From Deltaproteobacteria bacterium RBG_13_49_15 (GTDB lineage: Bacteria; Desulfobacterota; Desulfobacteria; Desulfobacterales; UBA2156): a DNA stretch of 5,639 nt. This document shows, piece after piece, positions 1-5,183 of the stretch. Location of the stretch: assembly GCA_001797695.1 (NCBI GenBank), contig MGQD01000040.1, positions 1-5,639 of the forward strand, in the 5' to 3' direction. Every line of letters begins with the position of its first letter. Positions within the stretch are counted from its first letter, which is position 1. The position numbers and the translations under genes were made by a program. Below the pieces are notes generated by a model. The model was not told where the DNA came from. It ran no database searches and worked only from the letters and a program-made list of their open reading frames with translations.

Positions 1-1256
1 TCATCGATGAGGCCCAAGATCTGGAAGCCCCGGTACTCGAACAGATTCGGCTGATCTCGAACTTAGAGACAGACAGGGAAAAGCTGATACAGATTGTTCT
101 CTCCGGGCAGCCCGAGCTCTTACAGATTCTGGAGAGGAGCGAGATGAGGCAGCTCAGCCAGCGGATCACCGTGCGATATCATCTGCGGCCTATGGATTAC
201 GAGGACACCGTCCATTACGTCAACCACCGGCTTGTGGCGGCAGGAGGAAGGGGCGATGGCATCTTTTCCGTGAAGGCCTTGAAGCGGATATACAGGTATT
301 CGCGTGGACTCCCGAGACTGATCAATGCGGCCTGCGATAGGGCGCTTCTGACCGGCTATACAAAAGATACGACGAGGATTAGCTCCCAGATTGCTGCAGC
401 AGGGATCAAAGACATAAAAAAGAATACGGCGATCGATGCCCGGAGACGACGTCTTATCCTGATCCCGATAATAACCATCCTGGCAGCCCTCATTGTGGCG
501 AGCGTCTACCTAACACAGCCTGTTTTTATCAACCAGTGGATTCGTTCGCCCATCAAGGCAACGGTGGAGCAGACAAAAGAGCCCCCCCTTGTTACCGGTG
601 CAGGATTCCCCCGCGCCATGGCCGCTGAACTCGGGGGAGTCTCAGAACCGGAGAGCGCCCGAAGGGCTTTCAACACTTTGGCCAGCTTGTGGAAAGTTCC
701 ACCCGTCCCCGGAAGCATCAACTTGAACCCGTTTAATGAAATGGAACGTGCCGCTCTGGACCGGGAGCTCCGCCTCCACAAATTTTCCGGGAACCTCGGT
801 GCCTTGCTTCGCATCAATTATCCGGCAGCTCTCGAGCTTACTCTGCCGGATATATCGGGGAAACGCTTCATTTCGCTGGTGGGTATGGATAATGATCAGT
901 TCCTTGTCGCCCCTCCGATTGAAGGAAGAAAATCTCTTTCGTCGAGCGAGATCGAAAAACACTGGGCCGGAAAGGGGTTCCTTTTCTGGAAAGATCCCTT
1001 GAATCTCCTGACCGATATATCGCAGGGGTCAGAAGGGGACCACATCAAAAGGCTTCAGGACCTTCTCAGAGAGGCAGGGACCTACAGCAGGCCTTCAACG
1101 GGGGTCTATGACAGCGAAACGGTTCTGGCTGTCAAGAAGTTCCAGTCGTCCAAAGACATCGAGGAAGATGGTATCGTAGGGGTTCAGACACTGATGGTTT
1201 TATATGGGTCCATCAAACGGTTTAGACTTCCAAGACTTGCGGTGGGGCGAAAATGA
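1..1256 (+). CDS. gspA: GspA/ExeA-type AAA+ ATPase with C-terminal peptidoglycan-binding domain (5' partial)
   Basis: The frame is open from base 3 with no stop, so the ATG at 144 is internal and the gene starts upstream of the window. The 417 visible residues begin with the Walker B motif IDEAQ (1-5); Walker A lies outside. Sensor 1 is near LSGQPEL and the sensor 2-like GLPRLIN is at 102-108. A basic stretch (RRRR) leads into one membrane segment at about 151-170. Residues about 243-330 resemble the C39-peptidase-like domain of GspA proteins, but no cysteine is present there, so it is probably non-catalytic. A PG_binding_1 domain follows at about 347-401 (IKRLQDLL, then VKKFQ and DGIVG). In the known family, GspA hydrolyses ATP in the cytoplasm, binds peptidoglycan in the periplasm and works with GspB to let the type II secretin assemble. 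The stop overlaps the gspB start by 4 bases (ATGA), which suggests translational coupling. Family assignment is firm; the substrate system is unknown. Confidence 0.9.
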   Translation, partial: IDEAQDLEAPVLEQIRLISNLETDREKLIQIVLSGQPELLQILERSEMRQLSQRITVRYHLRPMDYEDTVHYVNHRLVAAGGRGDGIFSVKALKRIYRYSRGLPRLINAACDRALLTGYTKDTTRISSQIAAAGIKDIKKNTAIDARRRRLILIPIITILAALIVASVYLTQPVFINQWIRSPIKATVEQTKEPPLVTGAGFPRAMAAELGGVSEPESARRAFNTLASLWKVPPVPGSINLNPFNEMERAALDRELRLHKFSGNLGALLRINYPAALELTLPDISGKRFISLVGMDNDQFLVAPPIEGRKSLSSSEIEKHWAGKGFLFWKDPLNLLTDISQGSEGDHIKRLQDLLREAGTYSRPSTGVYDSETVLAVKKFQSSKDIEEDGIVGVQTLMVLYGSIKRFRLPRLAVGRK

Positions 1257-1993
1257 GCGTGATATTGGATGCCTTAAGAAAACTCGATCGCGAAAAGTTG
1301 TCTCGCCGGAGCGCCTCGGCCAATATCGCCGTCGAGATTCTCAGGCCTGATCTGCCTCGTCCAATGAAAAAATTTCCGATGTATATTGCCGCTGTCTCTC
1401 TTACAGCAATCGCCGCTGTCTTCGTTACCTATGCCGTAATGTTGAAATTTGGGTTTCTGCCCAAATCATCGCCACCTGAGCAGAAGAGTCCCCCTGTGTC
1501 GACTCAGCCGGTTGCACCTGCTCCGCCGGATTCCGGCTTCCTGTCGAGATCATTGCTACCTGGACCCGCGGATCTTCCTGCGCCGAGTCAACCGGTTGCA
1601 CCTGCGCCATTGGATCCCGGCAGATCATCGGCACCTGCGCCGACCGTTCCTTTTGCGTCGGGTCAACCGATTGCCCCTGCTCCGCCTTCCCGTGAATCAG
1701 CCCGTGACGCTCGAGACGAAACAGGTCGGGTGCCCCCAAAGATCGAGCCTCCTGCTGGGAGCAAAACTTCTAAGATCATTGCACCCCCATCAAACGGGTC
1801 TGTCACGACCTTACCGTCCTTGAAATTATCGGCGATCGTCTGGTATGAAGAACGCTCGAAGCGCTTCGTTATGGTCAACGGTGTAATCGCCAACGAGGGG
1901 TCCATCGTCGAAGGGGTGAAGGTAGAGGAGATCTTTCCCGACCGGGTACGCTTTTCGCACAACGGGAGGCCTTTCGAAATCCCGATTAAATGA
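1253..1993 (+). CDS. gspB: GspB, type II secretion assembly partner of GspA
   Basis: This 246-residue protein starts with MSVILDALRKLDREK, the hallmark N-terminus of GspB/ExeB-type proteins (usually MSYILDALRK-like). One membrane segment spans about 41-64. A long Pro/Ala-rich periplasmic linker covers about 68-185, and a compact C-terminal T2SSB-type domain covers about 187-246 (LKLSAIVW, VMVNG, IPIK). Known GspB proteins form an inner-membrane complex with GspA that positions or stabilises the secretin. The start at 1253 overlaps the gspA stop; that overlap and the conserved N-terminus fix the start. The linker is made of three imperfect 25-residue repeats (separate entry), which also create long meaningless open frames on both strands. 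No gspC or other secretion gene follows: the next 337 bases are non-coding. The assignment is strong from both end domains and the gspA context. Confidence 0.9.
   Translation: MSVILDALRKLDREKLSRRSASANIAVEILRPDLPRPMKKFPMYIAAVSLTAIAAVFVTYAVMLKFGFLPKSSPPEQKSPPVSTQPVAPAPPDSGFLSRSLLPGPADLPAPSQPVAPAPLDPGRSSAPAPTVPFASGQPIAPAPPSRESARDARDETGRVPPKIEPPAGSKTSKIIAPPSNGSVTTLPSLKLSAIVWYEERSKRFVMVNGVIANEGSIVEGVKVEEIFPDRVRFSHNGRPFEIPIK
1463..1696 (+). repeat. Three 75-bp imperfect tandem repeats in the gspB linker
   Basis: Units lie at 1463-1537, 1547-1621 and 1622-1696, with a 9-bp (Phe-Leu-Ser) insertion between the first two. Each unit encodes 25 residues with the core QPVAPAPPDSG, QPVAPAPLDPG or QPIAPAPPSRE near its end. 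The first half of each unit is more diverged but keeps ATCAT(T/C)G followed by (C/T)ACCTG-type similarity. The 75-bp periodicity keeps the reading frame, and the inserted bases are also a multiple of three, so selection for an open linker is likely. The probable role is a flexible or extended spacer crossing the periplasm toward peptidoglycan. Confidence 0.8.
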
Positions 1994-2243
1994 GGCATGC
2001 CTTGCTTATTTGTCCTGCCGGATACCACTCATTATGTCCGTTTGAATTTGCATGATAATAGGTTCCACTCTAAAGCTTCCTCAGCCAGCCACCAGCTCCC
2101 TAAGCATTTTACATTTTTTAACATGGGGGGATTCATCTTTTTGCGTAGCCCTATTGCGACACACTCTCCAAGGGAAGGATGGAGAGGGGGGCGTTTCGCG
2201 GTTTTGGTGAAAAGAAAGGATGCTTATTTCTTGGGAAAAGCAG
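1994..2243. other. Non-coding gap between gspB and the fusion gene
   Basis: I see no credible gene here. The 84-codon frame starting at 1997 has no properly spaced ribosome binding site and no recognisable protein character. A 10-bp palindrome AGGCATGCCT (1993-2002) lies on the gspB stop. A short inverted repeat, CTCTCC at 2164-2169 and GGAGAG at 2181-2186, sits in a purine-rich stretch that resembles a decayed dispersed intergenic repeat. No hairpin followed by a T-run is evident, so the terminator of gspB is not identified. Confidence 0.5.
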
Positions 2244-2272
2244 TTGAATAGGGAACGACCGTGTTCTATTAT
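2244..2272 (+). promoter_or_regulatory. Sigma70-type promoter of the rubrerythrin-thioesterase gene
   Basis: A -35 box TTGAAT (2244-2249) is followed by a 17-bp spacer and the -10 box TATTAT (2267-2272), matching the consensus at 4 of 6 and 5 of 6 positions. Transcription would start near 2280, about 50 bases before the ATG at 2331. Together with the non-coding gap upstream, this makes the fusion gene a separate transcription unit from gspAB. Confidence 0.6.
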
Positions 2273-2330
2273 TGATAGGAGATAGGCACTTCATCTCTTC
2301 CAGAAAGGGGCCTTCAAGAAGGAGAAGACA

Positions 2331-3200
2331 ATGGACTTGAAAGGAAGCAAGACGGAGAAGAATTTAGAGGAGGCGTTTGCCGATGAGTCGCGGGCTCAGA
2401 ATAGCTATAGGTATTATGCCGATGCGGCCACAGAAGCAGGCCACGATTCTATCGCCGGTGTCTTTTGGGAGATCGCTCAAAATGAAGGAGAACATGCGAG
2501 GAGACATTTTGAGTTGCTCGGCCACATTAAGGATACCAGGAAGAGCCTGGAGGCTGTCATTCAGGGAGAAAGATACGATGGCGCCGTCATGTATCCTGGA
2601 TTCGCCAAGACGGCAAGAGAAGAGGGTTTCGGGGAGATCGCGGAGTGTTTCGAGCGCATGAGCAAGGTGGAGGCGAGGCATGAAGAAATTTGTCTCAATC
2701 TGTTGAAACAGTTTGATGCACAGGTCACTCCAAAAGAAAGGACCGTCGGGCATTCTTCCGTTGTTATGGCCCAACTGATGTTGCCCCACCAAGCCAACCT
2801 GGCGGGCTACGTTCACGGTGGAGAAATTATGAAGATCATGGACAATGCCGCTGGCGTTGTGGCGGCCCGCCATGCCCATACAAACGTTGTCACCGCGAGG
2901 GTGGATAATATATTTTTTTTGAAACCCGTGAGGGTAGGGGATGTATTACTGGTTCATGCTTCGCTGACCTTCGTCGGTCATTCCTCCATGGATATTCGCG
3001 TCAAAGTGGAAACCGAAAACATCGCTCAAGAGAAGAGGCAAAAGGCACTGACCGCCAATTTTATTTACGTATCTCTGGACAAGACGGGCAAACCCGTAGA
3101 AGTGCCCCCCCTCCTGATTACGACGGAAGAGGAAGAAAGGCTCTTTGAAGAGGGGAGGAAAAGGTACGAAGCACATAAGAGACAAAAGATGAGCGAGTGA
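2331..3200 (+). CDS. Rubrerythrin-like diiron domain fused to a hotdog acyl-CoA thioesterase
   Basis: This is one continuous 289-residue protein. Residues 1 to about 131 match the four-helix diiron domain of rubrerythrin (LKGSKTEKN near the start, AFADES, NEGEHARR, MYPGFAKTAREEGF). Visible ligand positions are E19, E52, H55, D83, E114 and H117. V86 replaces the Glu that in classical rubrerythrin exchanges with His on iron when the redox state changes. The rubredoxin domain and its CxxC knuckles are absent. Residues about 140-262 instead form a hotdog thioesterase of the YciA/BACH group: the core HQANLAGYVHGGEIMKIMD carries probable active-site N156 and D171, followed by VVTARVDNIFFLKPV and the FVGHSSM segment. 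A charged helical tail (about 264-289, EEEERLFEEGRKR) is typical of bacterial members. Thioesterases of this type hydrolyse acyl-CoA to free acid and CoA; rubrerythrins reduce peroxide. AAGGAG at 2319-2324 precedes the ATG by 6 bases. No Shine-Dalgarno precedes the in-frame ATG at 2766, so separate thioesterase translation is not supported. The combined function is unknown. Confidence 0.9.
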   Translation: MDLKGSKTEKNLEEAFADESRAQNSYRYYADAATEAGHDSIAGVFWEIAQNEGEHARRHFELLGHIKDTRKSLEAVIQGERYDGAVMYPGFAKTAREEGFGEIAECFERMSKVEARHEEICLNLLKQFDAQVTPKERTVGHSSVVMAQLMLPHQANLAGYVHGGEIMKIMDNAAGVVAARHAHTNVVTARVDNIFFLKPVRVGDVLLVHASLTFVGHSSMDIRVKVETENIAQEKRQKALTANFIYVSLDKTGKPVEVPPLLITTEEEERLFEEGRKRYEAHKRQKMSE

Positions 3201-3272
3201 GGTCAGGTTTTTTATGCGTCTCATTCTTTGTCTCGGCAGCGCCATCTGGAATGATGAGAGAATCCTGAAGTT

Positions 3273-3292
3273 GATGATACCCGGGTTTCATC
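3273..3292. repeat. 20-bp near-perfect palindrome between convergent genes
   Basis: GATGATACCC and GGGTTTCATC pair at 9 of 10 positions, centred on CCCGGG. It sits in the 87-base gap between two convergent stop codons and overlaps the stop of the minus-strand gene (3288-3290). It could help end transcription in both directions or be a protein binding site. Neither strand has a clean T-run directly after it, so calling it an intrinsic terminator would be too strong. Confidence 0.35.
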
Positions 3293-4082
3293 CTTGATTT
3301 GCTTTCGCTTGGTCGAGCATGTCTTCTAAAGAGACTTCAGGATGATGATACCGCGGGTATTTGACGGTTTTTTTCCCATACTGAATCGCTTCCCGTGGGC
3401 ACCACTGCAGACAGGCGAAGCATTGTTCGCATCGGTGAAGCCACGCCGGTTTTTCATTAATCATCTCGATATTGTTGGCCGGACAGACCCTCGAACAGAT
3501 TCCGCAGTGGTTGCATTTTTCGTCAACCCAGAAATTCTTATCCATTTTGCAGACATGCCGGTAGGACAGCTTATATATCCAAGAAAACAGGATGTTCTGC
3601 CAGAGAAGTCCTCTGTCAACCTTTTTTCGCTCACCCCGAAGGATAGGTCCGGCAATGGCCTTCACCTTTTCCTGGGCTTGCCTGGACAGCCGCTGCTGAG
3701 CATCCATCGATCCGGGACCACCCCAGGGCGTATAATTGGAAGGCATGACGATGGAATAGCCCAGGGCAAGCGATCGTTGGCAAGTGGCCATTAACTTTTG
3801 CAACTGTAGCAGTGTCGCAGCGGGTTGCCCTGCATTGACAGCCAAGGCAAAAAAGTGCGTCCCGGGGTTGACTTGTAAATGATTGATAAACTGGATGACG
3901 CGGACGGGCAATCCCCAGATGTGGACCGGGAAAATGACACCCACCCCATCGACCTCCACCTTCAAATCTCTTGTTAAGTACGGCATAAACCGGAGACTGA
4001 CCTCTTTAAATTCCAATGCCAATTGACGTGCAATCCATAATGAATTGCCGGTTCCAGTATAAACATACCACTGCATTTTCAT
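3288..4082 (-). CDS. EFR1-type protein: flavodoxin-like domain plus two 4Fe-4S clusters
   Basis: This 264-residue protein begins with a flavodoxin-like fold: a first strand (WYVYTG) and the FMN phosphate-binding loop TGTGNS at 9-14, then VGVIFPVHIWGLP (47-59), which matches the second FMN-contact region of this family. The C-terminal third holds two ferredoxin motifs: C190, C193, C196 and C200, then C218, C221, C224 and C228, each in the CxxCxxCxxxCP pattern. This order is that of EFR1-family proteins in anaerobes, thought to move electrons between flavin and iron-sulfur centres; the physiological partners are unknown. The first of two nearby in-frame ATGs (4082 and 4076) is chosen because GGAGGG (4089-4094, minus strand) lies 6 bases upstream of it. 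The gene is convergent with the diiron-thioesterase gene and divergent from the DUF4410-like gene. An electron-transfer link to the diiron domain, which has lost its own rubredoxin, is possible but is only inference from proximity. Confidence 0.88.
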   Translation of the reverse strand: MKMQWYVYTGTGNSLWIARQLALEFKEVSLRFMPYLTRDLKVEVDGVGVIFPVHIWGLPVRVIQFINHLQVNPGTHFFALAVNAGQPAATLLQLQKLMATCQRSLALGYSIVMPSNYTPWGGPGSMDAQQRLSRQAQEKVKAIAGPILRGERKKVDRGLLWQNILFSWIYKLSYRHVCKMDKNFWVDEKCNHCGICSRVCPANNIEMINEKPAWLHRCEQCFACLQWCPREAIQYGKKTVKYPRYHHPEVSLEDMLDQAKANQG

Positions 4083-4126
4083 ACACAGCCCTCCGTTTTA
4101 ACGGCATCCGTTTGCTACCCGGTCTC

Positions 4127-4155
4127 ATCCTACCTATTTTTTCGCTCTTCGTCAA
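4127..4155 (-). promoter_or_regulatory. Promoter of the EFR1-type gene
   Basis: Read on the minus strand, TTGACG (4155-4150) is followed by a 17-bp spacer and TAGGAT (4132-4127), matching the consensus at 5 of 6 and 4 of 6 positions. Transcription would start near 4120, giving a leader of roughly 40 bases. The -35 box lies 12 bp from the -35 box of the divergent plus-strand promoter, so one regulator bound here could affect both genes. Confidence 0.5.
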
Positions 4156-4167
4156 ATGGCATTCCCC

Positions 4168-4196
4168 TTGACATGAAACTAAGCTTTTTGTATATT
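4168..4196 (+). promoter_or_regulatory. Near-consensus sigma70 promoter of the DUF4410-like gene
   Basis: A perfect TTGACA (4168-4173), a 17-bp spacer and TATATT (4191-4196) give one of the best sigma70 matches in the window. Transcription would start near 4203. This rules out the in-frame ATG at 4173, which lies inside the promoter, as the start of the downstream gene and leaves an untranslated leader of about 65 bases. Confidence 0.7.
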
Positions 4197-4268
4197 GAAC
4201 TTAAGAATGATTATTTCCTCAAGATAAGCGTTGGGTTATCTAAAATAATACAATTAAGAGGAGGCGAT

Positions 4269-4895
4269 ATGATGAAAATGAAACGATATCCGTATTGTCT
4301 GATTTTAGTAGGTGTTGCGATTGTATTGATGAGCACGAGTGTGATTGCCCAGGACAAACCCTTCAAAAGCCTCAAGGACTATCCTGATCATGCTTTCAAC
4401 GTTAGAGAGTACATCAGTGGCATGCAGAAGGGTGGCCGCAACCTTCTTATCTGGAAGGATTCGTCAGTTAGCCTTACTCAATATAGTTCGGTGAAGGTGA
4501 CGGAATTCGGCGGACGGCTGCTGCCGCAACAGAATGTTTTTTCCTACGATCCTTATATTGCGCTCGTCAACTCGGTTTTAAAGAGCTCTCTTAAACTGCC
4601 TCAGCAAGATTCTCCTGATGCCTTGCTGATTGAGGGGGCAGTGGTTGAATGCAATCCCGGGAGCCGAGCGGCCCGTGCATGGGTGGGAATGGGAGCAGGC
4701 AGAGCCGGGGGTGGAGTGGTCTGCGAAGTCTATGAACCGGGCAAACCCAACCCATGTATACGCATCTATGCAAGGGATACCGGCGCATCTGGAAGCTGGG
4801 GCGGCGATTCAGTGGCTATGCTCAATAATATCATGAGCCAGGTTTCTACCCGGTTGGCCACTGCGATAAACACCAACATCCCCATTAAACAATAA
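4269..4895 (+). CDS. Secreted DUF4410-like protein
   Basis: The start is placed at 4269 (or 4272), not at the in-frame ATG at 4173 inside the promoter. AGGAGG (4259-4264) is 4 bases from the first ATG and 7 from the second, which cannot be separated from sequence alone. The 208-residue product begins with a clear Sec signal peptide: basic MMKMKR, a hydrophobic core at about 10-24 and likely cleavage after VIA (25-27). There is no lipobox. The mature part is predicted to be periplasmic or outer-membrane associated. The segment 131-149 (GSRAARAWVGMGAGRAGGG) strongly resembles the core of DUF4410 proteins, with a preceding LLIEGAVVECNP strand and a final amphipathic helix (about 182-202). Three cysteines remain in the mature protein (C128, C152, C163), so a disulfide is possible. 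The function of this family is not established. The family match is from memory of the motif and is moderately sure; the secretion prediction is strong. Confidence 0.8.
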   Translation: MMKMKRYPYCLILVGVAIVLMSTSVIAQDKPFKSLKDYPDHAFNVREYISGMQKGGRNLLIWKDSSVSLTQYSSVKVTEFGGRLLPQQNVFSYDPYIALVNSVLKSSLKLPQQDSPDALLIEGAVVECNPGSRAARAWVGMGAGRAGGGVVCEVYEPGKPNPCIRIYARDTGASGSWGGDSVAMLNNIMSQVSTRLATAINTNIPIKQ

Positions 4896-5056
4896 ACATT
4901 AGCCCATCTGCTAAGTATGCTTACGGGGAAATATAACATGATTCCCCGTAAGCCAAGCATCTCAAATGAAATTCCCCAGTGGGGTTTCCCGTTGATGTGT
5001 TATCATTTTAATTTGTGCCCCCTTTACTCCGTCCCGTCCGCCTCAAGGAATTGTCA
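4896..5056. other. Non-coding stretch after the DUF4410-like gene
   Basis: The 288-base gap up to the next ATG at 5184 has no credible gene. This first part holds a 12-bp perfect hairpin (separate entry) and a smaller CCCC-AGT-GGGG hairpin at 4974-4984. The latter is followed by TTTCCC and a T/A-rich stretch around 5001-5013 and could add to termination. Confidence 0.45.
4919..4953 (+). terminator. Perfect 12-bp hairpin after the DUF4410-like gene
   Basis: GCTTACGGGGAA (4919-4930) and TTCCCCGTAAGC (4942-4953) pair without mismatch around an 11-base A/T-rich loop, starting 24 bases after the stop codon. Position and stability fit a transcript 3' end. No T-run follows on either strand, so it may protect the 3' end of the message or act with Rho rather than be a classical intrinsic terminator. 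Confidence 0.5.
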
Positions 5057-5085
5057 TTGAAGAAAGAATCATGTTAAGATATATT
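5057..5085 (+). promoter_or_regulatory. Promoter of the lipoprotein protease gene
   Basis: TTGAAG (5057-5062), a 17-bp spacer and TATATT (5080-5085) form a sigma70-type promoter with the same -10 box as the DUF4410-like gene. A weaker alternative uses TTGTCA (5051-5056) with TAAGAT (5075-5080) at 18 bp. Transcription would start near 5092, leaving a leader of about 90 bases with a strong hairpin. TAATC-type words recur at 5097, 5106 and 5117 just after the start site. Confidence 0.5.
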
Positions 5086-5132
5086 TTATTCAATTCTAAT
5101 CGGTGTAATCCTTTCATAATCCGTGGAATCAG

Positions 5133-5158
5133 AGATTTCTGGACTTTTCCAGAAATCT
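5133..5158 (+). promoter_or_regulatory. Leader hairpin directly upstream of the protease gene
   Basis: AGATTTCTGGA (5133-5143) and TCCAGAAATCT (5148-5158) form a perfect 11-bp stem with a 4-base loop, followed by TT. It ends 10 bases before the AAGGAG ribosome binding site (5169-5174), part of which can join a second small stem, TTCG (5159-5162) with CGAA (5167-5170). It lies inside the predicted leader, so it could control message stability or translation, or end read-through from upstream. Confidence 0.5.
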
Positions 5159-5183
5159 TTCGATCGCGAAGGAGACAAAGGGT

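Noticed and set aside
1425..1823. Long open frames on both strands overlapping gspB (1425-1739 minus, 1449-1823 plus)
   Set aside because: They arise from the 75-bp in-frame repeats and Pro-rich codon use of gspB. They have no ribosome binding sites or recognisable domains.
1997..2251. 84-codon frame in the gap after gspB
   Set aside because: Its only purine-rich sequence is one base from the ATG, its composition is not protein-like, and it runs into the promoter of the next gene.
2364..2879. 171-codon minus-strand frame inside the fusion gene
   Set aside because: It is antisense to a gene with clear conserved domains and shows no family motif of its own.
2766..3200. Separate thioesterase gene starting at the internal ATG 2766
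   Set aside because: No Shine-Dalgarno sequence precedes it, and the frame is continuous with the diiron domain.
3201..3216. T-run after the fusion gene as an intrinsic terminator
   Set aside because: The six T bases after CAGG have no stable stem directly upstream.
3341..3360. Second copy of the GATGATACC palindrome
   Set aside because: The similar bases encode the YPRYHHP segment of the EFR1-type protein, and the symmetry is weaker, so chance is the simpler explanation.
3342..3794. 150-codon plus-strand frame opposite the EFR1-type gene
   Set aside because: It is an antisense shadow of a gene with two intact ferredoxin motifs.
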